A stretch of DNA of 59,088 bases from a virus. Location of the stretch: positions 1 to 59,088 of IMG/VR virus record IMGVR_UViG_3300035388_000078; one strand, given 5' to 3'. This document shows positions 28,464-36,922 of this stretch, in pieces. Position numbers and translations under genes: made by a program. The notes below the pieces were generated by a model. The model was not told where the DNA came from. It saw nothing but the letters and a program-made list of their open reading frames with translations, and searched no databases. Each line of letters begins with the position of its first letter. Positions within the stretch are counted from its first letter, which is position 1.

Positions 28464-28937
28464 TTACTCACCTCCTTTAAAGCCATAAATCCCTGACTGA
28501 AGCAGGAAGCCAAGAAGAAACCATATCTTGTCTTTGATCTTTTCCATGCAGCACTCAGCACCGATCTCTTCAGAATAGTTCTTTGGATCAACACAGGCAC
28601 TGGACTCGGTAATAACGAAGCCATTGACCAGAACACAGGTGACGATAGTGGTTTTGGTTTGGACACCGGGAATATCGGTGGTTGTGGTAAAGACCTTGCC
28701 GATCATGGCTTCAACATCTTTGATATTGATTTTGTTGTCTTCACCAACAATGGCAAGGTTCTGTTTGTCAAATTTTGCTTTAGGGCACCAAGAGACATAA
28801 CCGTCTTTATACACAACCATAGACCCTTCCGTTTCCGGATCTTCATCAGCAGGAATATCCCAGCCACGATATATATTGTATTCACCCAGGGTCATAGGCT
28901 TAGCATCTACCAATTTCACTCCAATAAACTTTTTCAC
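28464..28937 (-). CDS. Gp49-like phage protein
   Basis: The 157-residue protein has a first half (TLGEYNIYRGWDIPADED, GYVSWCPKAKFDKQN) found at the front of many phage accessory proteins, and a second half with TVVT-like TTTTDIPGVQTKTTIVTC, NGFVITESSACVDPKNYSEE and a C-terminal KIKDKIWFLLGFLLQ helix. The second half matches the Gp49 family pattern (…F.ITGES…P.NF…E.G…A...A..KIW..EGY.L). Function of the family is unknown. The stop is one base from the start of the 52-residue gene, so they are co-translated. Start ATG has GGAGAA upstream. Confidence 0.7.
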   Translation of the reverse strand: MKKFIGVKLVDAKPMTLGEYNIYRGWDIPADEDPETEGSMVVYKDGYVSWCPKAKFDKQNLAIVGEDNKINIKDVEAMIGKVFTTTTDIPGVQTKTTIVTCVLVNGFVITESSACVDPKNYSEEIGAECCMEKIKDKIWFLLGFLLQSGIYGFKGGE

Positions 28938-28949
28938 ATTCTTCTCCTT

Positions 28950-30896
28950 TTAAGCCGGTACCCCGGCAGTATCTTTTTCGGCAGCAGCTCCGACAGCCCC
29001 CGCCTCCATTTCTTGTTTCTCTACTTCCTGAAGGTCTGACTGTTTCTGCATAAGATATTGTTTCAAATGCTCGGCCCCTTCTTGGGAAAGACCGGCATCA
29101 ATTAATACTTGCATGGCAGGTCCGAGCTGATCTTCTCCAACTCTTTCCAGGATATCTTTCCAATTTTTGACATTCAGACCTTCAAGTATGGCTCTGCGGT
29201 CAATGACCTGGTGGTCATACAACCATTTTAACTGATCCTCTTCCTGGAGACTTGTCCGGGCAACTGTGGACCCGGATTCCACGACATAATTGTATCTCCG
29301 CCCACAAAGACTAACGCCCTGGAAGTCAACCCGGGTTCCCTTCACTTCAACCGATTCCATATTAACGCCAAAATTCTGGAAGAAGGAAATAGCCCACATG
29401 CCCCGTTGCATTGCGATCTGATCAACACTCCTGATCTTATGCTGAATCAAGACTGAATTGCGCTCTTGCAAGGCCACAATAGCCGAAGCCGCCGTCACGC
29501 CGGTTGGCTGAACGCCCCGGTCTGCATCCTCTATCTGATGTATTCGATCATGCAAACCGATTAAAATATCCAGTATCTTGAAAAAGTCATGTGGCAAATT
29601 AGGTACCTGGATAAACCGGATATCTGCATTGGGTCTGGTGGGCATCAAGACTAAATTGGGTTTATTGTTAATCATAGATCTAGTAATTCCGCATCCGGCC
29701 TCTACAATCAAAGGAGGGAACATAACCCGCATGATATAGGATGTCATTTTTGAGACAATTTCATCCACCTTTTTAATAATGTCCCCGGTCTGTTCCGCTG
29801 CCGAAAATCCCCATATGGACGTGGTATCTTCATATGAGTTAGCCCAGAAGAATGGAACTTTCCCCCAGGCATGGGTTTTATTGGTCTGTTCCGTAGGGAG
29901 ATTCCAGTTAATATTAGGATTTTCCATATCGTTGAGATAATGATTCCCACGATTGCAAACAGTAACAACCCGGATACCATCAGGGTACCGTCTCTGTCTG
30001 ACAACTTCCGTAACCAACTTCCCTTTTTTGTCCAAAATTGGTTCCCCGGTTGCATCATCCAAAACAGGAACATCTGTTTCAATAAAGCTATTATCCTTGA
30101 ACCACATTTCAATAAGCAGGCATTGACCACGACCACCTGAAATCCCCAGGGAATTGGCCCCTGACTGTCCATGGGCTCCACCAACACTTGACCCAGATGA
30201 CTGATACCCGGAAATTGTAGCATTCGGGCGGACAAGCTCCCGTTCCTCAGTGCCCAAAAGGTCCTCAACATTCTCAGCGACAATGGAATTCTTATCCATT
30301 TCGTAAAGCTGTTCTGCTCTTTCCACATCCATGGCGATGGCATGACAGCAATAAGGCATTTCTTGAGCATTCTCAAAATATCCCGGAGCCGGAAAAAAGG
30401 AATATCCGTCAACCAGCAAAGAATCAGGATGTCGATTCGCTCCCCGATTCCAAAAGAATTTCTCTGTTGTAATTCCTTGGATCTCATTTTGGATACTGGT
30501 CCTGGCCAACTTCCCTTGTTGGTTTGTGCTATGCCACCATTTTTTCAAATGGGCGCTTAGAACTTGGTCAGAATGATCTTGGCTGCCGTCCAGGTCAACG
30601 ACACTAATCATAGGATTCTTGGCTGTAATATTGGCAACGGTCCGACTGACATTCGCAAAGAACAAGTTGATAGATAAAGCGTTTTTCTTTTTATTCTTTA
30701 ATGCGCCCCAATGATTCCCACGAAACAGCCGATACGTACTTTTCCACCTGGCCCTAAGACCAAGTTTCTCCTTTTCGTTCCATGAGGCTTCAAAATGTCT
30801 CCACACCCATTGACCTATGTCTGGGTGACCTTCGGGTGGAGGATTATATAAATTATATTCTGATATGTCGGACCAATTTTTGGATTTATCAGTCAT
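28950..30896 (-). CDS. portal protein
   Basis: The 648-residue protein forms the ring through which DNA enters and leaves the head. Features: N-terminal WKSTYRLFRGNHWG and FANVSRTVANITAKNP blocks; a crown-side acidic/Gly-rich loop (~225-255); the helix-rich clip/stem with VDEIVSKMTSYIMRVMFPPLI; GVTAASAIVALQERNS, the classic portal motif, near 475; and a C-terminal Gln/Glu helix. Length is usual for podovirus-type portals. It follows the large terminase and small membrane-protein genes and precedes the scaffold/capsid block. Start overlaps the upstream stop. Confidence 0.88.
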   Translation of the reverse strand: MTDKSKNWSDISEYNLYNPPPEGHPDIGQWVWRHFEASWNEKEKLGLRARWKSTYRLFRGNHWGALKNKKKNALSINLFFANVSRTVANITAKNPMISVVDLDGSQDHSDQVLSAHLKKWWHSTNQQGKLARTSIQNEIQGITTEKFFWNRGANRHPDSLLVDGYSFFPAPGYFENAQEMPYCCHAIAMDVERAEQLYEMDKNSIVAENVEDLLGTEERELVRPNATISGYQSSGSSVGGAHGQSGANSLGISGGRGQCLLIEMWFKDNSFIETDVPVLDDATGEPILDKKGKLVTEVVRQRRYPDGIRVVTVCNRGNHYLNDMENPNINWNLPTEQTNKTHAWGKVPFFWANSYEDTTSIWGFSAAEQTGDIIKKVDEIVSKMTSYIMRVMFPPLIVEAGCGITRSMINNKPNLVLMPTRPNADIRFIQVPNLPHDFFKILDILIGLHDRIHQIEDADRGVQPTGVTAASAIVALQERNSVLIQHKIRSVDQIAMQRGMWAISFFQNFGVNMESVEVKGTRVDFQGVSLCGRRYNYVVESGSTVARTSLQEEDQLKWLYDHQVIDRRAILEGLNVKNWKDILERVGEDQLGPAMQVLIDAGLSQEGAEHLKQYLMQKQSDLQEVEKQEMEAGAVGAAAEKDTAGVPA

Positions 30897-31165
30897 TATA
30901 CTTCCACCCTGTCAACAATCAATCGTCCATCAGGTGCCAGCATATGACTACAACCAGGACAAATCATATCGCCGTATCCATTGGTTTCATCCTGGAGGCC
31001 ATCACTCCAACCCCACCCTTTCCACGGTTCCATGATCTCAATCATGCCCGCATGAGGCATAACTTTTTCTCGGTTGACTGTGGCACGGTAAGATTTGGTC
31101 ACTCGGAAGTAATGCTCCCCACAATTTGGACACTTAACGTGCCGTTCTATTTTCTTTTTAGCCAT
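30896..31165 (-). CDS. small zinc-ribbon protein next to portal
   Basis: The 89-residue protein has CPNCGEHYF at residues 14-22 and CPGCSHMLAPDG near 70, so two CxxC knuckles forming a treble-clef or ribbon zinc site. No other domain is seen. The gene overlaps portal and the membrane-protein gene by a base each, which shows tight coupling. A role in packaging or in transcription of the late operon is possible. I do not recognise the family. Confidence 0.65.
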   Translation of the reverse strand: MAKKKIERHVKCPNCGEHYFRVTKSYRATVNREKVMPHAGMIEIMEPWKGWGWSDGLQDETNGYGDMICPGCSHMLAPDGRLIVDRVEV

Positions 31166-31665
31166 CAGGCATCAGCCTTTTTCTTTATGGCCATTGCTGA
31201 CGCCTGTTCTGCGAGAGAAGAACTTATTTGCTCCAAAAAATCATTATTTGCCGCAAACGTGGGACCAGATTTATTTCCATCTGTTCCCGGTACCCCAAAC
31301 GCCATTGTATTTACAGCCGGGTCTTCAAGGTCACCTGCAGGATCATCCAGATTAAAAGACTGCCCTTTTTCAAATCCGGTCCGCAGGAATGGATCATATG
31401 GATCACGCTTTGTGTGATAGACCAAATATCCACCCAACAGAACACCGGATAAGGTAAAGAGCCATCCCAGCACGAGTAAGGAGAGAACGAAAACCCCGAA
31501 CAGGAATGGCCCTTGAAGTACTGTGCCCCCTGATTGGACAGGTCCGCTTATAACTTTAACAGACAGCCCTATCAGCCCCATAAATAGGCACAGCACCAAA
31601 ATCGAACAGATTGCAATTGACACATTTTTCAAAATCTTCAACCAATTTATTCCCTTAAAATTCAT
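31165..31665 (-). CDS. two-TM membrane protein
   Basis: The 166-residue protein has two hydrophobic segments (residues ~12-38: NVSIAICSILVLCLFMGLIG; ~53-80: FLFGVFVLSLLVLGWLF) and a soluble, Ala/Asp/Lys-rich tail with QISSSLAEQASAMAIKKKADA. The tail resembles a coiled or helical scaffold. It lies between the terminase and portal genes, an unusual place for a holin; the two-TM N-terminus plus charged tail could still suit a holin, a packaging-membrane anchor or a superinfection-exclusion protein. No motif decides among them. Confidence 0.55.
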   Translation of the reverse strand: MNFKGINWLKILKNVSIAICSILVLCLFMGLIGLSVKVISGPVQSGGTVLQGPFLFGVFVLSLLVLGWLFTLSGVLLGGYLVYHTKRDPYDPFLRTGFEKGQSFNLDDPAGDLEDPAVNTMAFGVPGTDGNKSGPTFAANNDFLEQISSSLAEQASAMAIKKKADA

Positions 31666-31675
31666 ACTCTCTCCT

Positions 31676-32398
31676 TTAATCCTCTAAATTAAACGCCTGA
31701 CCAGCTTTTGTGGTTTCCAGCCATGGACGTTGTGTTAATATTGTGTGCATCATTCCGCCCAAGAGCCCAACCATGGGGAAATCATCATATTTTCCATTCT
31801 CGGCGTCTGATTGCCTGATTGCCTGAGCATATGTGGAAATATTCTGATGCCCATTTAAATCAAGCCAGGCAGGGTTTCTAAGCTGTAGATTTCTTGATCT
31901 GAACAATTGCCGAATATATAGGGGGAACGAATGTTTTTCACCGAAATCAACCGGGGGTTTAATATAAAGTCCCTGGCCTTCACCGTGTTTTTCTTCCAGC
32001 TTCACACTGGTCCGGGAAACCAGGGGCTGAAATTTGTCCGGATCTCCAATCCACATTGGTAGAATCCTGGCATCCTTGCCAAATCCATATATCATCCGTA
32101 GTTGCAGCAGAGTTTGAAATAGGGCGAACACTTCCGATTCTTCTGCTGCCTCAAGAACTTTAAAAATTGGCAGGCCTTTGGATAGTACAATCCCGATAAC
32201 GATGACAACACCAGGTGCAGACACCGAAGGATAGGCAATACCCCCGACGATGTCGCAATACCTTTCCGCCGCTTCCATATCCCAGAACACCGGATTTCTC
32301 AGCATAGTATCCTGACCGTAAATTACCGCGAAATCTTCCCGGGCCTGCCTTGTATTGGCCATGTGTTTGGCCTGTTCCACCTTGATGATACATTTCAT
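31676..32398 (-). CDS. unknown protein next to large terminase
   Basis: The 240-residue protein has an alpha/beta N-terminus and a hydrophobic stretch (GVVIVIGIVLSKGLPIFKVLE, ~63-83), then a globular part with many aromatic residues. No family is recognised. Its ATG overlaps the terminase stop, so it is probably translated with it. A role in DNA packaging or as a terminase partner is suggested by location only. Confidence 0.55.
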   Translation of the reverse strand: MKCIIKVEQAKHMANTRQAREDFAVIYGQDTMLRNPVFWDMEAAERYCDIVGGIAYPSVSAPGVVIVIGIVLSKGLPIFKVLEAAEESEVFALFQTLLQLRMIYGFGKDARILPMWIGDPDKFQPLVSRTSVKLEEKHGEGQGLYIKPPVDFGEKHSFPLYIRQLFRSRNLQLRNPAWLDLNGHQNISTYAQAIRQSDAENGKYDDFPMVGLLGGMMHTILTQRPWLETTKAGQAFNLED

Positions 32399-34014
32399 CA
32401 GAACAGCCCCCCGAAAAAGCCAACGGGTGCAAATGTGGTGATAACAGCTTCTAATTCATCAGGGGATTGTTGCAAAATCTTTTTCATATCCGGTTTCCGC
32501 ATTATCCGAACCTTGCCATCATCAGTACAATAAGTTGGCGCCAACGATTGCTTGATCAAATCCTTATCAGGAGGGAGCATGGCCGTATCATCAGTCCTCA
32601 ACCATTCTCGGTATGCCCAATAAAGCTGGTCCCTCAAGATACCAAAGTCCCCAAGGTCTGTTGTCTCCGTCGCAGTACGAGCAACCTTGATGGAATGGGC
32701 AGCAACTCTTGAATCCTGATCTTTCATGCCCTGGGCAACACCTGAACCAACACCGGTACCATCCACGTTGGCATATTGGATATCACCACATTTCAAATAA
32801 TAAGCGGCACCTATTCTGGCTGTAACGGTAGTATCCACACCTTCCCATTTTTTCAAAGGAGGAATAAACCCGCCATACCGCCTTGCTGCAACATTTTTAT
32901 CCAACCCTTGTTCAGCAACATCAATGCCCATGATACCCATGGTCCCGGTCGGGGGTTTTTCCCCATGGACAGCAACATATTGATCATATCGAAACCTGGC
33001 CCGGTTCACCCATTCCTCAGATATCAGCTGTGATTCTGATTGTGCAGGGTACCGGCCAAGGACCATATAAGAGAAAGCAGGCTGAATTATTTTATAAATA
33101 CCGGCCTGCAATGGTTGATATGGTGAATTATCGCTGGTCCTGCAAGCAATGGCACCCACCAGGAAATCAGGAAGAGTAAAACAGGAATATTCTGAATAAG
33201 TTTCATCATCCATTAACGGCCGGCACCATTCATTGATTCTCCTGACCGTCACCTCCCTGGACACCGCACCTTTGATAACAGCCTCACCCGAAATAACATT
33301 AGGATGAGTGAAAGCAGTTAGGGGAACAACATTGGCCGTTTTGTCACTTTCCATTCTGTGTGGGGTTCCGGCTGCTGCCCTGGGGTTGAACATAATCAAT
33401 AATCTGACATGGCCACCCGTCATACATGATTCGGTACCGGCATAAACCTCATCAGGAATTGCGTCACCCTCGTCAAAGATAAAGAGCATGTACGGTGCAT
33501 GTTTCCCGGAGAACTTGGCCTCACGTTCTTTAGATGTCCCGGACGATGGGATAGCAACACCCTTGATGAACTCAAGAGGATTGCGCTTGATGGAAAGATT
33601 TTTACAGGTATCCCCAGCAAAGATCCCCGGGAATTTAGCGGTCAAGCTGCCGATCTCTCCCCAAAGAAGTGTTTCAAGGTTGTCTTTGGGTGGGGCGGCT
33701 GCCGTATATACCTGGGCCCCTGGATGACACTTATAAAACCATGTCGCAACCCGGGCGGCTGCATGAGTTTTTCCCGTGGCATTAGCAGACTTGGCAATGG
33801 TGATGACATTATCCCGAACTGACTCCATCATAACCTTGACATCATTGGTGTATGACTCTTCAAAGGTGTTTTCACAAAACCCAATCGGATCAGCCTGATA
33901 TCCCAACATTTCATTGTTTACCCGGGGATCCTGCAAACTGGAAAGAATCATATCAGGGGAGAAGGATGATAAGATGGAATCAACAATACTGTTATTTTGA
34001 ACAGTATCAAGCAT
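32398..34014 (-). CDS. terminase large subunit
   Basis: The 538-residue protein is the ATP-driven packaging motor and nuclease. The Walker A-like SANATGKTHAA (~74-84) and the Walker B LFIFDEGDAIPDEV (~172-185) lie in the N-terminal ATPase. The C-terminal RNase H-like nuclease contains GIMGIDVAEQGLDKN (~348) and YANVDGTGVG (~405), which provide the acidic metal ligands. Length and motif order are normal. It overlaps the small-terminase gene (ATG within its last codons). The motifs make the call secure. Confidence 0.92.
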   Translation of the reverse strand: MLDTVQNNSIVDSILSSFSPDMILSSLQDPRVNNEMLGYQADPIGFCENTFEESYTNDVKVMMESVRDNVITIAKSANATGKTHAAARVATWFYKCHPGAQVYTAAAPPKDNLETLLWGEIGSLTAKFPGIFAGDTCKNLSIKRNPLEFIKGVAIPSSGTSKEREAKFSGKHAPYMLFIFDEGDAIPDEVYAGTESCMTGGHVRLLIMFNPRAAAGTPHRMESDKTANVVPLTAFTHPNVISGEAVIKGAVSREVTVRRINEWCRPLMDDETYSEYSCFTLPDFLVGAIACRTSDNSPYQPLQAGIYKIIQPAFSYMVLGRYPAQSESQLISEEWVNRARFRYDQYVAVHGEKPPTGTMGIMGIDVAEQGLDKNVAARRYGGFIPPLKKWEGVDTTVTARIGAAYYLKCGDIQYANVDGTGVGSGVAQGMKDQDSRVAAHSIKVARTATETTDLGDFGILRDQLYWAYREWLRTDDTAMLPPDKDLIKQSLAPTYCTDDGKVRIMRKPDMKKILQQSPDELEAVITTFAPVGFFGGLF

Positions 34015-34690
34015 CTTTACCCACCTTTTTAGCCATGGCCTTTTCTCTAATTACTTCCCTGACTTCCAATGGCAACATATTCAGGACCTCATTCAAGGCC
34101 ATCTGCTTACGAGTTGTCTCATCGGTGTCCGGATCATTGAGATTGTATGCCTCGCGTTCAAGCCCGATCCTTTGAGCACGGACACCGGCCAGGTTTTTAA
34201 GAGTCGTGGCCTTTTCAGAAACCGTAAGATTGCAATTAGTGGGCGTGACATTGCCCAGGTAAGACGAAAAATGTGTTTTCTGCGGAGTGTTTATCAATTC
34301 CTGAAGCAAAACGGCCTCATGCGCCAATAATTCATTTATTTCTTTACGATGTTTAATGACGATATTAGAACCGGCTTCGGCAGCGTTCTCTATAATATCG
34401 TTATCAGAAAAACCCGGTTGGTCACAACCTGTGACTGAGTTTGTGACCAATTTCTCTTTAACCCGGGCCAGAACCTTCTTAGCCAGGTTCCGCGTCCATT
34501 TCCCAGCCTTGGCTTTCTTTATAATTGCCGTGTGGTGAACAGTTTTTTTCCAAACCTGTGAATTGATGTGATCAGCTTCATACTGAGCACAAATATCATT
34601 GAGCGATAAAGAACCGGCACGATATAAAGGTTCAACGGAATCCCAATCAATAAATTTTCTTTTTGCTGTTGTTTTTTTCTTGACGGTCAA
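34007..34690 (-). CDS. terminase small subunit
   Basis: I use the TTG at 34690 (AAGGA 10 bases upstream) as start, 227 residues. Residues 15-45 form a helix-turn-helix (WDSVEPLYRAGSLSLNDICAQYEA), which recognises the packaging site. The centre (~85-165) is a helical oligomerisation core, and the C-terminus (LPLEVREVIREKAMAKK) is charged and probably contacts the large subunit. Gene overlap with the large terminase by 8 bases supports the assignment. A degenerate operator site lies 19 bases upstream. Confidence 0.8.
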   Translation of the reverse strand: MTVKKKTTAKRKFIDWDSVEPLYRAGSLSLNDICAQYEADHINSQVWKKTVHHTAIIKKAKAGKWTRNLAKKVLARVKEKLVTNSVTGCDQPGFSDNDIIENAAEAGSNIVIKHRKEINELLAHEAVLLQELINTPQKTHFSSYLGNVTPTNCNLTVSEKATTLKNLAGVRAQRIGLEREAYNLNDPDTDETTRKQMALNEVLNMLPLEVREVIREKAMAKKVGKDA

Positions 34691-34708
34691 AACAATTATT
34701 CCTTTATG

Positions 34709-34726
34709 GGTTCCCTTTTAGAATAG
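34709..34726. promoter_or_regulatory. operator-like site upstream of terminase
   Basis: GGTTCCCTTTTAGAATAG has one clear half-site (GGTTCCC) and a weak second half. It lies in the only gap of the late operon start, between the lysis genes and the terminase, so late packaging genes may also answer to the repressor. Confidence 0.4.
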
Positions 34727-34780
34727 AAATCCCATAAAAAAACAATTTAATCAAATTAGGATTTAAAAATATCTCTCATA

Positions 34781-34942
34781 TCAACCTTTTTTATCTGATT
34801 TTTTAAAAAGTTTCTTAATCAACACACAACCCTGAAGCAGGCCAACCCCAATTGAAACAAAAACTAAAATTGTAGCCGGGTCAGGAAGATAAGCTATAAT
34901 CAGACCGACCGCCGAAACAAACCAACCACTATTTTCATTCAT
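34781..34942 (-). CDS. holin-like small membrane protein
   Basis: The 53-residue ORF begins at an ATG that overlaps the endolysin stop as ATGA. It reads MNENSGWFVSAVGLIIAYLP, then a short Pro/Asp turn, then ILVFVSIGVGLLQGCVLIKK, and ends in a basic KKLFKKSDKKG tail. Two hydrophobic stretches separated by a turn and a positive C-terminus are classic for a class II or small holin. Its place directly after an M15 endolysin supports this. It is too short for common gene-calling cut-offs. Confidence 0.7.
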   Translation of the reverse strand: MNENSGWFVSAVGLIIAYLPDPATILVFVSIGVGLLQGCVLIKKLFKKSDKKG

Positions 34943-35379
34943 GATCGTTTATCCCATCTGGCTTTCCCTGGCCTTACGTCAAGGTGTGTAAAATCGTCAT
35001 AACGACCTATACCATACGAATCAGGGTATTCACTCTCAAGATAGTCTGCAACCTCATCAGGGGGCACCTGGACCCATATACATTTCCTTTGCACATATCT
35101 TTCCACGATGAAATCATCTGCTTTACCGGTCATATGCCAGGAATGAGAAGAGAATGGGATATAATCCGGGTTGTTCTCATGCTGAACTTTTTCATTATAT
35201 GCCCGGCATCTGCAACCACTGGTAGGTGTTACCCTCGCCCTGCTATATTTCTCAGTAAAATGAGCCCTCATGTCCTCCTGGACCCGTATAAGCTCCCCAT
35301 CAACGGTATCTTGTCCACAACCACACCGGCAAGCAAACTCTGATCTCCAAAAATGTTTTGATAATTGTCCTTGTTTCAT
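34939..35379 (-). CDS. endolysin, peptidase M15 family
   Basis: The 146-residue protein has the M15 zinc ligands: SSHSWHMTGKADDF (~77-90), with the H-x6-D pair, and FTHLDVRPGKARW (~129-141) with the H-x-D pair. The family are D-Ala-D-Ala/L-Ala-D-Glu peptidases that cut peptidoglycan. An N-terminal EFACRCGCGQDTVD motif is usual in this family. No signal peptide is present, so it needs the holin to reach the wall. Its ribosome-binding AAGG is inside the 3' arm of a hairpin that overlaps an operator copy, suggesting repressed late expression. Confidence 0.88.
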   Translation of the reverse strand: MKQGQLSKHFWRSEFACRCGCGQDTVDGELIRVQEDMRAHFTEKYSRARVTPTSGCRCRAYNEKVQHENNPDYIPFSSHSWHMTGKADDFIVERYVQRKCIWVQVPPDEVADYLESEYPDSYGIGRYDDFTHLDVRPGKARWDKRS

Positions 35380-35385
35380 AAAAAA

Positions 35386-35419
35386 AGCCTTCCCTTTTTG
35401 GTTTCCATATGGGAAGGCT
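35386..35419 (-). terminator. terminator-like hairpin that contains the endolysin ribosome site
   Basis: The stem AGCCTTCCC (35386-35394) pairs with GGGAAGGCT (35411-35419), a perfect 9-bp arm. On the minus strand it is followed by seven T, so it can stop leftward transcription. The 3' arm contains AAGG, the only Shine-Dalgarno-like sequence before the endolysin ATG at 35379. Confidence 0.7.
35400..35417. promoter_or_regulatory. operator-like site before the endolysin
   Basis: GGTTTCCATATGGGAAGG is a near-perfect copy of GTTTCC-N4-GGGAA and overlaps the terminator loop and 3' arm. Repressor binding here could block leftward transcription of lysis and packaging genes in the lysogen. Confidence 0.55.
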
Positions 35420-35454
35420 ATAATAAAATCTTATAATTTTAACAAGTTTTTATG

Positions 35455-35652
35455 TTATTTTTCCATCTGATCCTTATACAAATTCAATGCAGCCTCTACG
35501 ATATCTACCTGTTTCTTTTTCTTTTTTTCTGAATAATTTAGCAACCAATCCTTTAATTCCGGATCTATTCTAACATTGAGAACTTTTTTTGGGTTTGGTT
35601 TCCGGTACCCCGTTTTTCTACCTGCCCCTTCTCTTTTGCCGCCTATTGCCAT
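35455..35652 (-). CDS. small ribbon-helix-helix-like DNA-binding protein
   Basis: The 65-residue protein starts with the common phage GGKREGAGRKTGYRKPNPKK basic block and continues with VLNVRIDPELKDWLLNYSEKKKKKQVDIVEAAL, the strand-helix-helix of the RHH/Arc-type fold. Such proteins repress phage promoters. It overlaps the neighbouring gene stop by one base (TAGATG), and the ATG has GGGGAA upstream. The hairpin just downstream would act as its terminator. Confidence 0.75.
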   Translation of the reverse strand: MAIGGKREGAGRKTGYRKPNPKKVLNVRIDPELKDWLLNYSEKKKKKQVDIVEAALNLYKDQMEK

Positions 35653-35835
35653 CTATTCCCCTTCCATCATTAATTCATCAAATCCAGCGGCACAAATGCC
35701 TGTCAACTGATAAAAAAGTTTGTATGTTTGGTAATATGTCCAACCACATCGGTATTGTAATTGCTCTGCAATCTTAACGGCCATCTTTGCATCCTGTTTT
35801 GCTACGGCTATATTAACGGCTTCATAGATTTTCAT
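35653..35835 (-). CDS. small helical protein, unknown
   Basis: I start at ATG 35835 (GGGGAA upstream) for 60 residues rather than the longer frame from 35865. The sequence is one or two amphipathic helices ([40 protein letters not shown]). No family is recognised. It shares a tight junction with the RHH-like gene downstream. Confidence 0.55.
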   Translation of the reverse strand: MKIYEAVNIAVAKQDAKMAVKIAEQLQYRCGWTYYQTYKLFYQLTGICAAGFDELMMEGE

Positions 35836-35848
35836 ATCATATTCCCCG

Positions 35849-36016
35849 TTAAAAAGTAAATGCAATCAGTGTCACAACAGTACCGGCCAAAATCCCAGCA
35901 ATGAGGGCTAAGGCCATTTCCATGGCGTTTGCAACATCATTTTTTACGGCATCCTCTTTCTTTTTGTTTTCTTCCCGGTATTGATTCCAGTACCCGCTTG
36001 ATATACTCTTGTCCAT
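35849..36016 (-). CDS. small single-TM protein
   Basis: A 55-residue ORF with GAAAGGAATTTACC before ATG 36016 reads [16 protein letters not shown], a Lys/Glu helix, then [26 protein letters not shown], a clear transmembrane segment at the C-terminus. It stops 13 bases before the next start. C-terminal TM with a charged N-terminal helix is the shape of an antiholin or spanin-like protein, but no such motif is firm. The position near the lysis genes keeps that open. Confidence 0.55.
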   Translation of the reverse strand: MDKSISSGYWNQYREENKKKEDAVKNDVANAMEMALALIAGILAGTVVTLIAFTF

Positions 36017-36104
36017 GGTAAATTCCTTTCTCAGCTTTGGGGGTTTATTGTGTTGCCCTGGGGGAAGGTTGCCGCCTCCCCCTGGGGCTTTTCATTTCCT
36101 GGAG

Positions 36105-36545
36105 TTAAACGTCATATCCCCATGTTTGATCGATGATGATGTAGTTTTTACGGCGGTTGACATAGGCATGGTCTTTGAAAAACCTGCCCACGCCGCCAGA
36201 ATGTGTCCCTATGTTTAATTTATCAAGGATTTCATCATTGGTCAGGTGGGAGAGCCCTTCTGATTTGTATATCCAATAATTAACCCCACCATCCATGTCA
36301 TCTTTGCTGTAATGCCGGGTGTGGGTCTTGACCAGGACCGGGGCTTTGATTTTAAAGGCATCGTTAAGGGCCGAGATTAACCATGGGTCAGTGGGGGCCT
36401 CACCTTCAAAATCCCGGAAGGAATCATACATAGAACAGTTATATTCTTCGGAATATCGATTTATTTCTTCTATGGCTGCATCAAAAATGCTTTGCCGGGG
36501 GAAATTTTTTAAAGCTGCTCTTGCTTGTGCGATACGTTCTTCCAT
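36105..36545 (-). CDS. unknown early/middle protein
   Basis: The 146-residue protein begins with an ATG (GGAGGC upstream). The N-terminal helix (ERIAQARAALKNFPRQSIF) precedes a compact alpha/beta part (GGVNYWIYKSEGLSHLTNDEILDKLNIG, GGVGRFFKDHAYV). No family is recognised. A 14-codon ORF (36592-36551, MTDLIKEIIKEMEA) precedes it, and the ribosome site of this gene is inside that mini-ORF, so leader-peptide coupling is possible. Gap 36017-36104 holds no clear gene. Confidence 0.55.
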   Translation of the reverse strand: MEERIAQARAALKNFPRQSIFDAAIEEINRYSEEYNCSMYDSFRDFEGEAPTDPWLISALNDAFKIKAPVLVKTHTRHYSKDDMDGGVNYWIYKSEGLSHLTNDEILDKLNIGTHSGGVGRFFKDHAYVNRRKNYIIIDQTWGYDV

Positions 36546-36594
36546 TGTTAAGCCTCCATTTCTTTAATGATTTCTTTGATAAGATCAGTCATTT

Positions 36595-36918
36595 TTAATA
36601 TTCATCCCCCTCAATCGTTCCCCTTGCGATTACTTCACCCTCGTCATCATATGCGACAGAGGTCCAGCAATTGGCATCTTCCCGGGTGGTGACAACCTCG
36701 AACACATCCCAATTTTCCTCTTCCAAAAGGGTTTCAATCCATTCTTCAATAGTGGTTATGGCGGCGTCATCATCATCTTCCGTTATCCATTTTTCAGTGT
36801 AAGTGTCTCCGTATTCTAATTCCAGTTCACATTCATAATTGACGGTCTTGACAGTGATATCCATGTTGATTTCCTCCATTGAGACTGCTGCTGCTTCGAT
36901 CATTTCTGTTACTGTCAT
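36595..36918 (-). CDS. very acidic small protein, possible DNA mimic
   Basis: The 107-residue protein has about one third Asp/Glu (ELELEYGDTYTEKW, TEDDDDAAIT, EEWIETLLEEENWDVFE) and few basic residues, so its calculated pI must be very low. It starts at an ATG with AGGAGTCTAAG upstream. Small acidic phage proteins such as Ocr, Gam and ArdA mimic DNA to block restriction or nucleases, but similarity of composition is not proof. No family is recognised. Confidence 0.55.
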   Translation of the reverse strand: MTVTEMIEAAAVSMEEINMDITVKTVNYECELELEYGDTYTEKWITEDDDDAAITTIEEWIETLLEEENWDVFEVVTTREDANCWTSVAYDDEGEVIARGTIEGDEY

Positions 36919-36922
36919 TTTC

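Noticed and set aside
28463-28666. Upstream extension of the 52-residue gene to 120 codons
   Set aside because: The extension lies inside the Gp49-like gene in another frame; the SD GGAGGTGAG points to ATG 28462.
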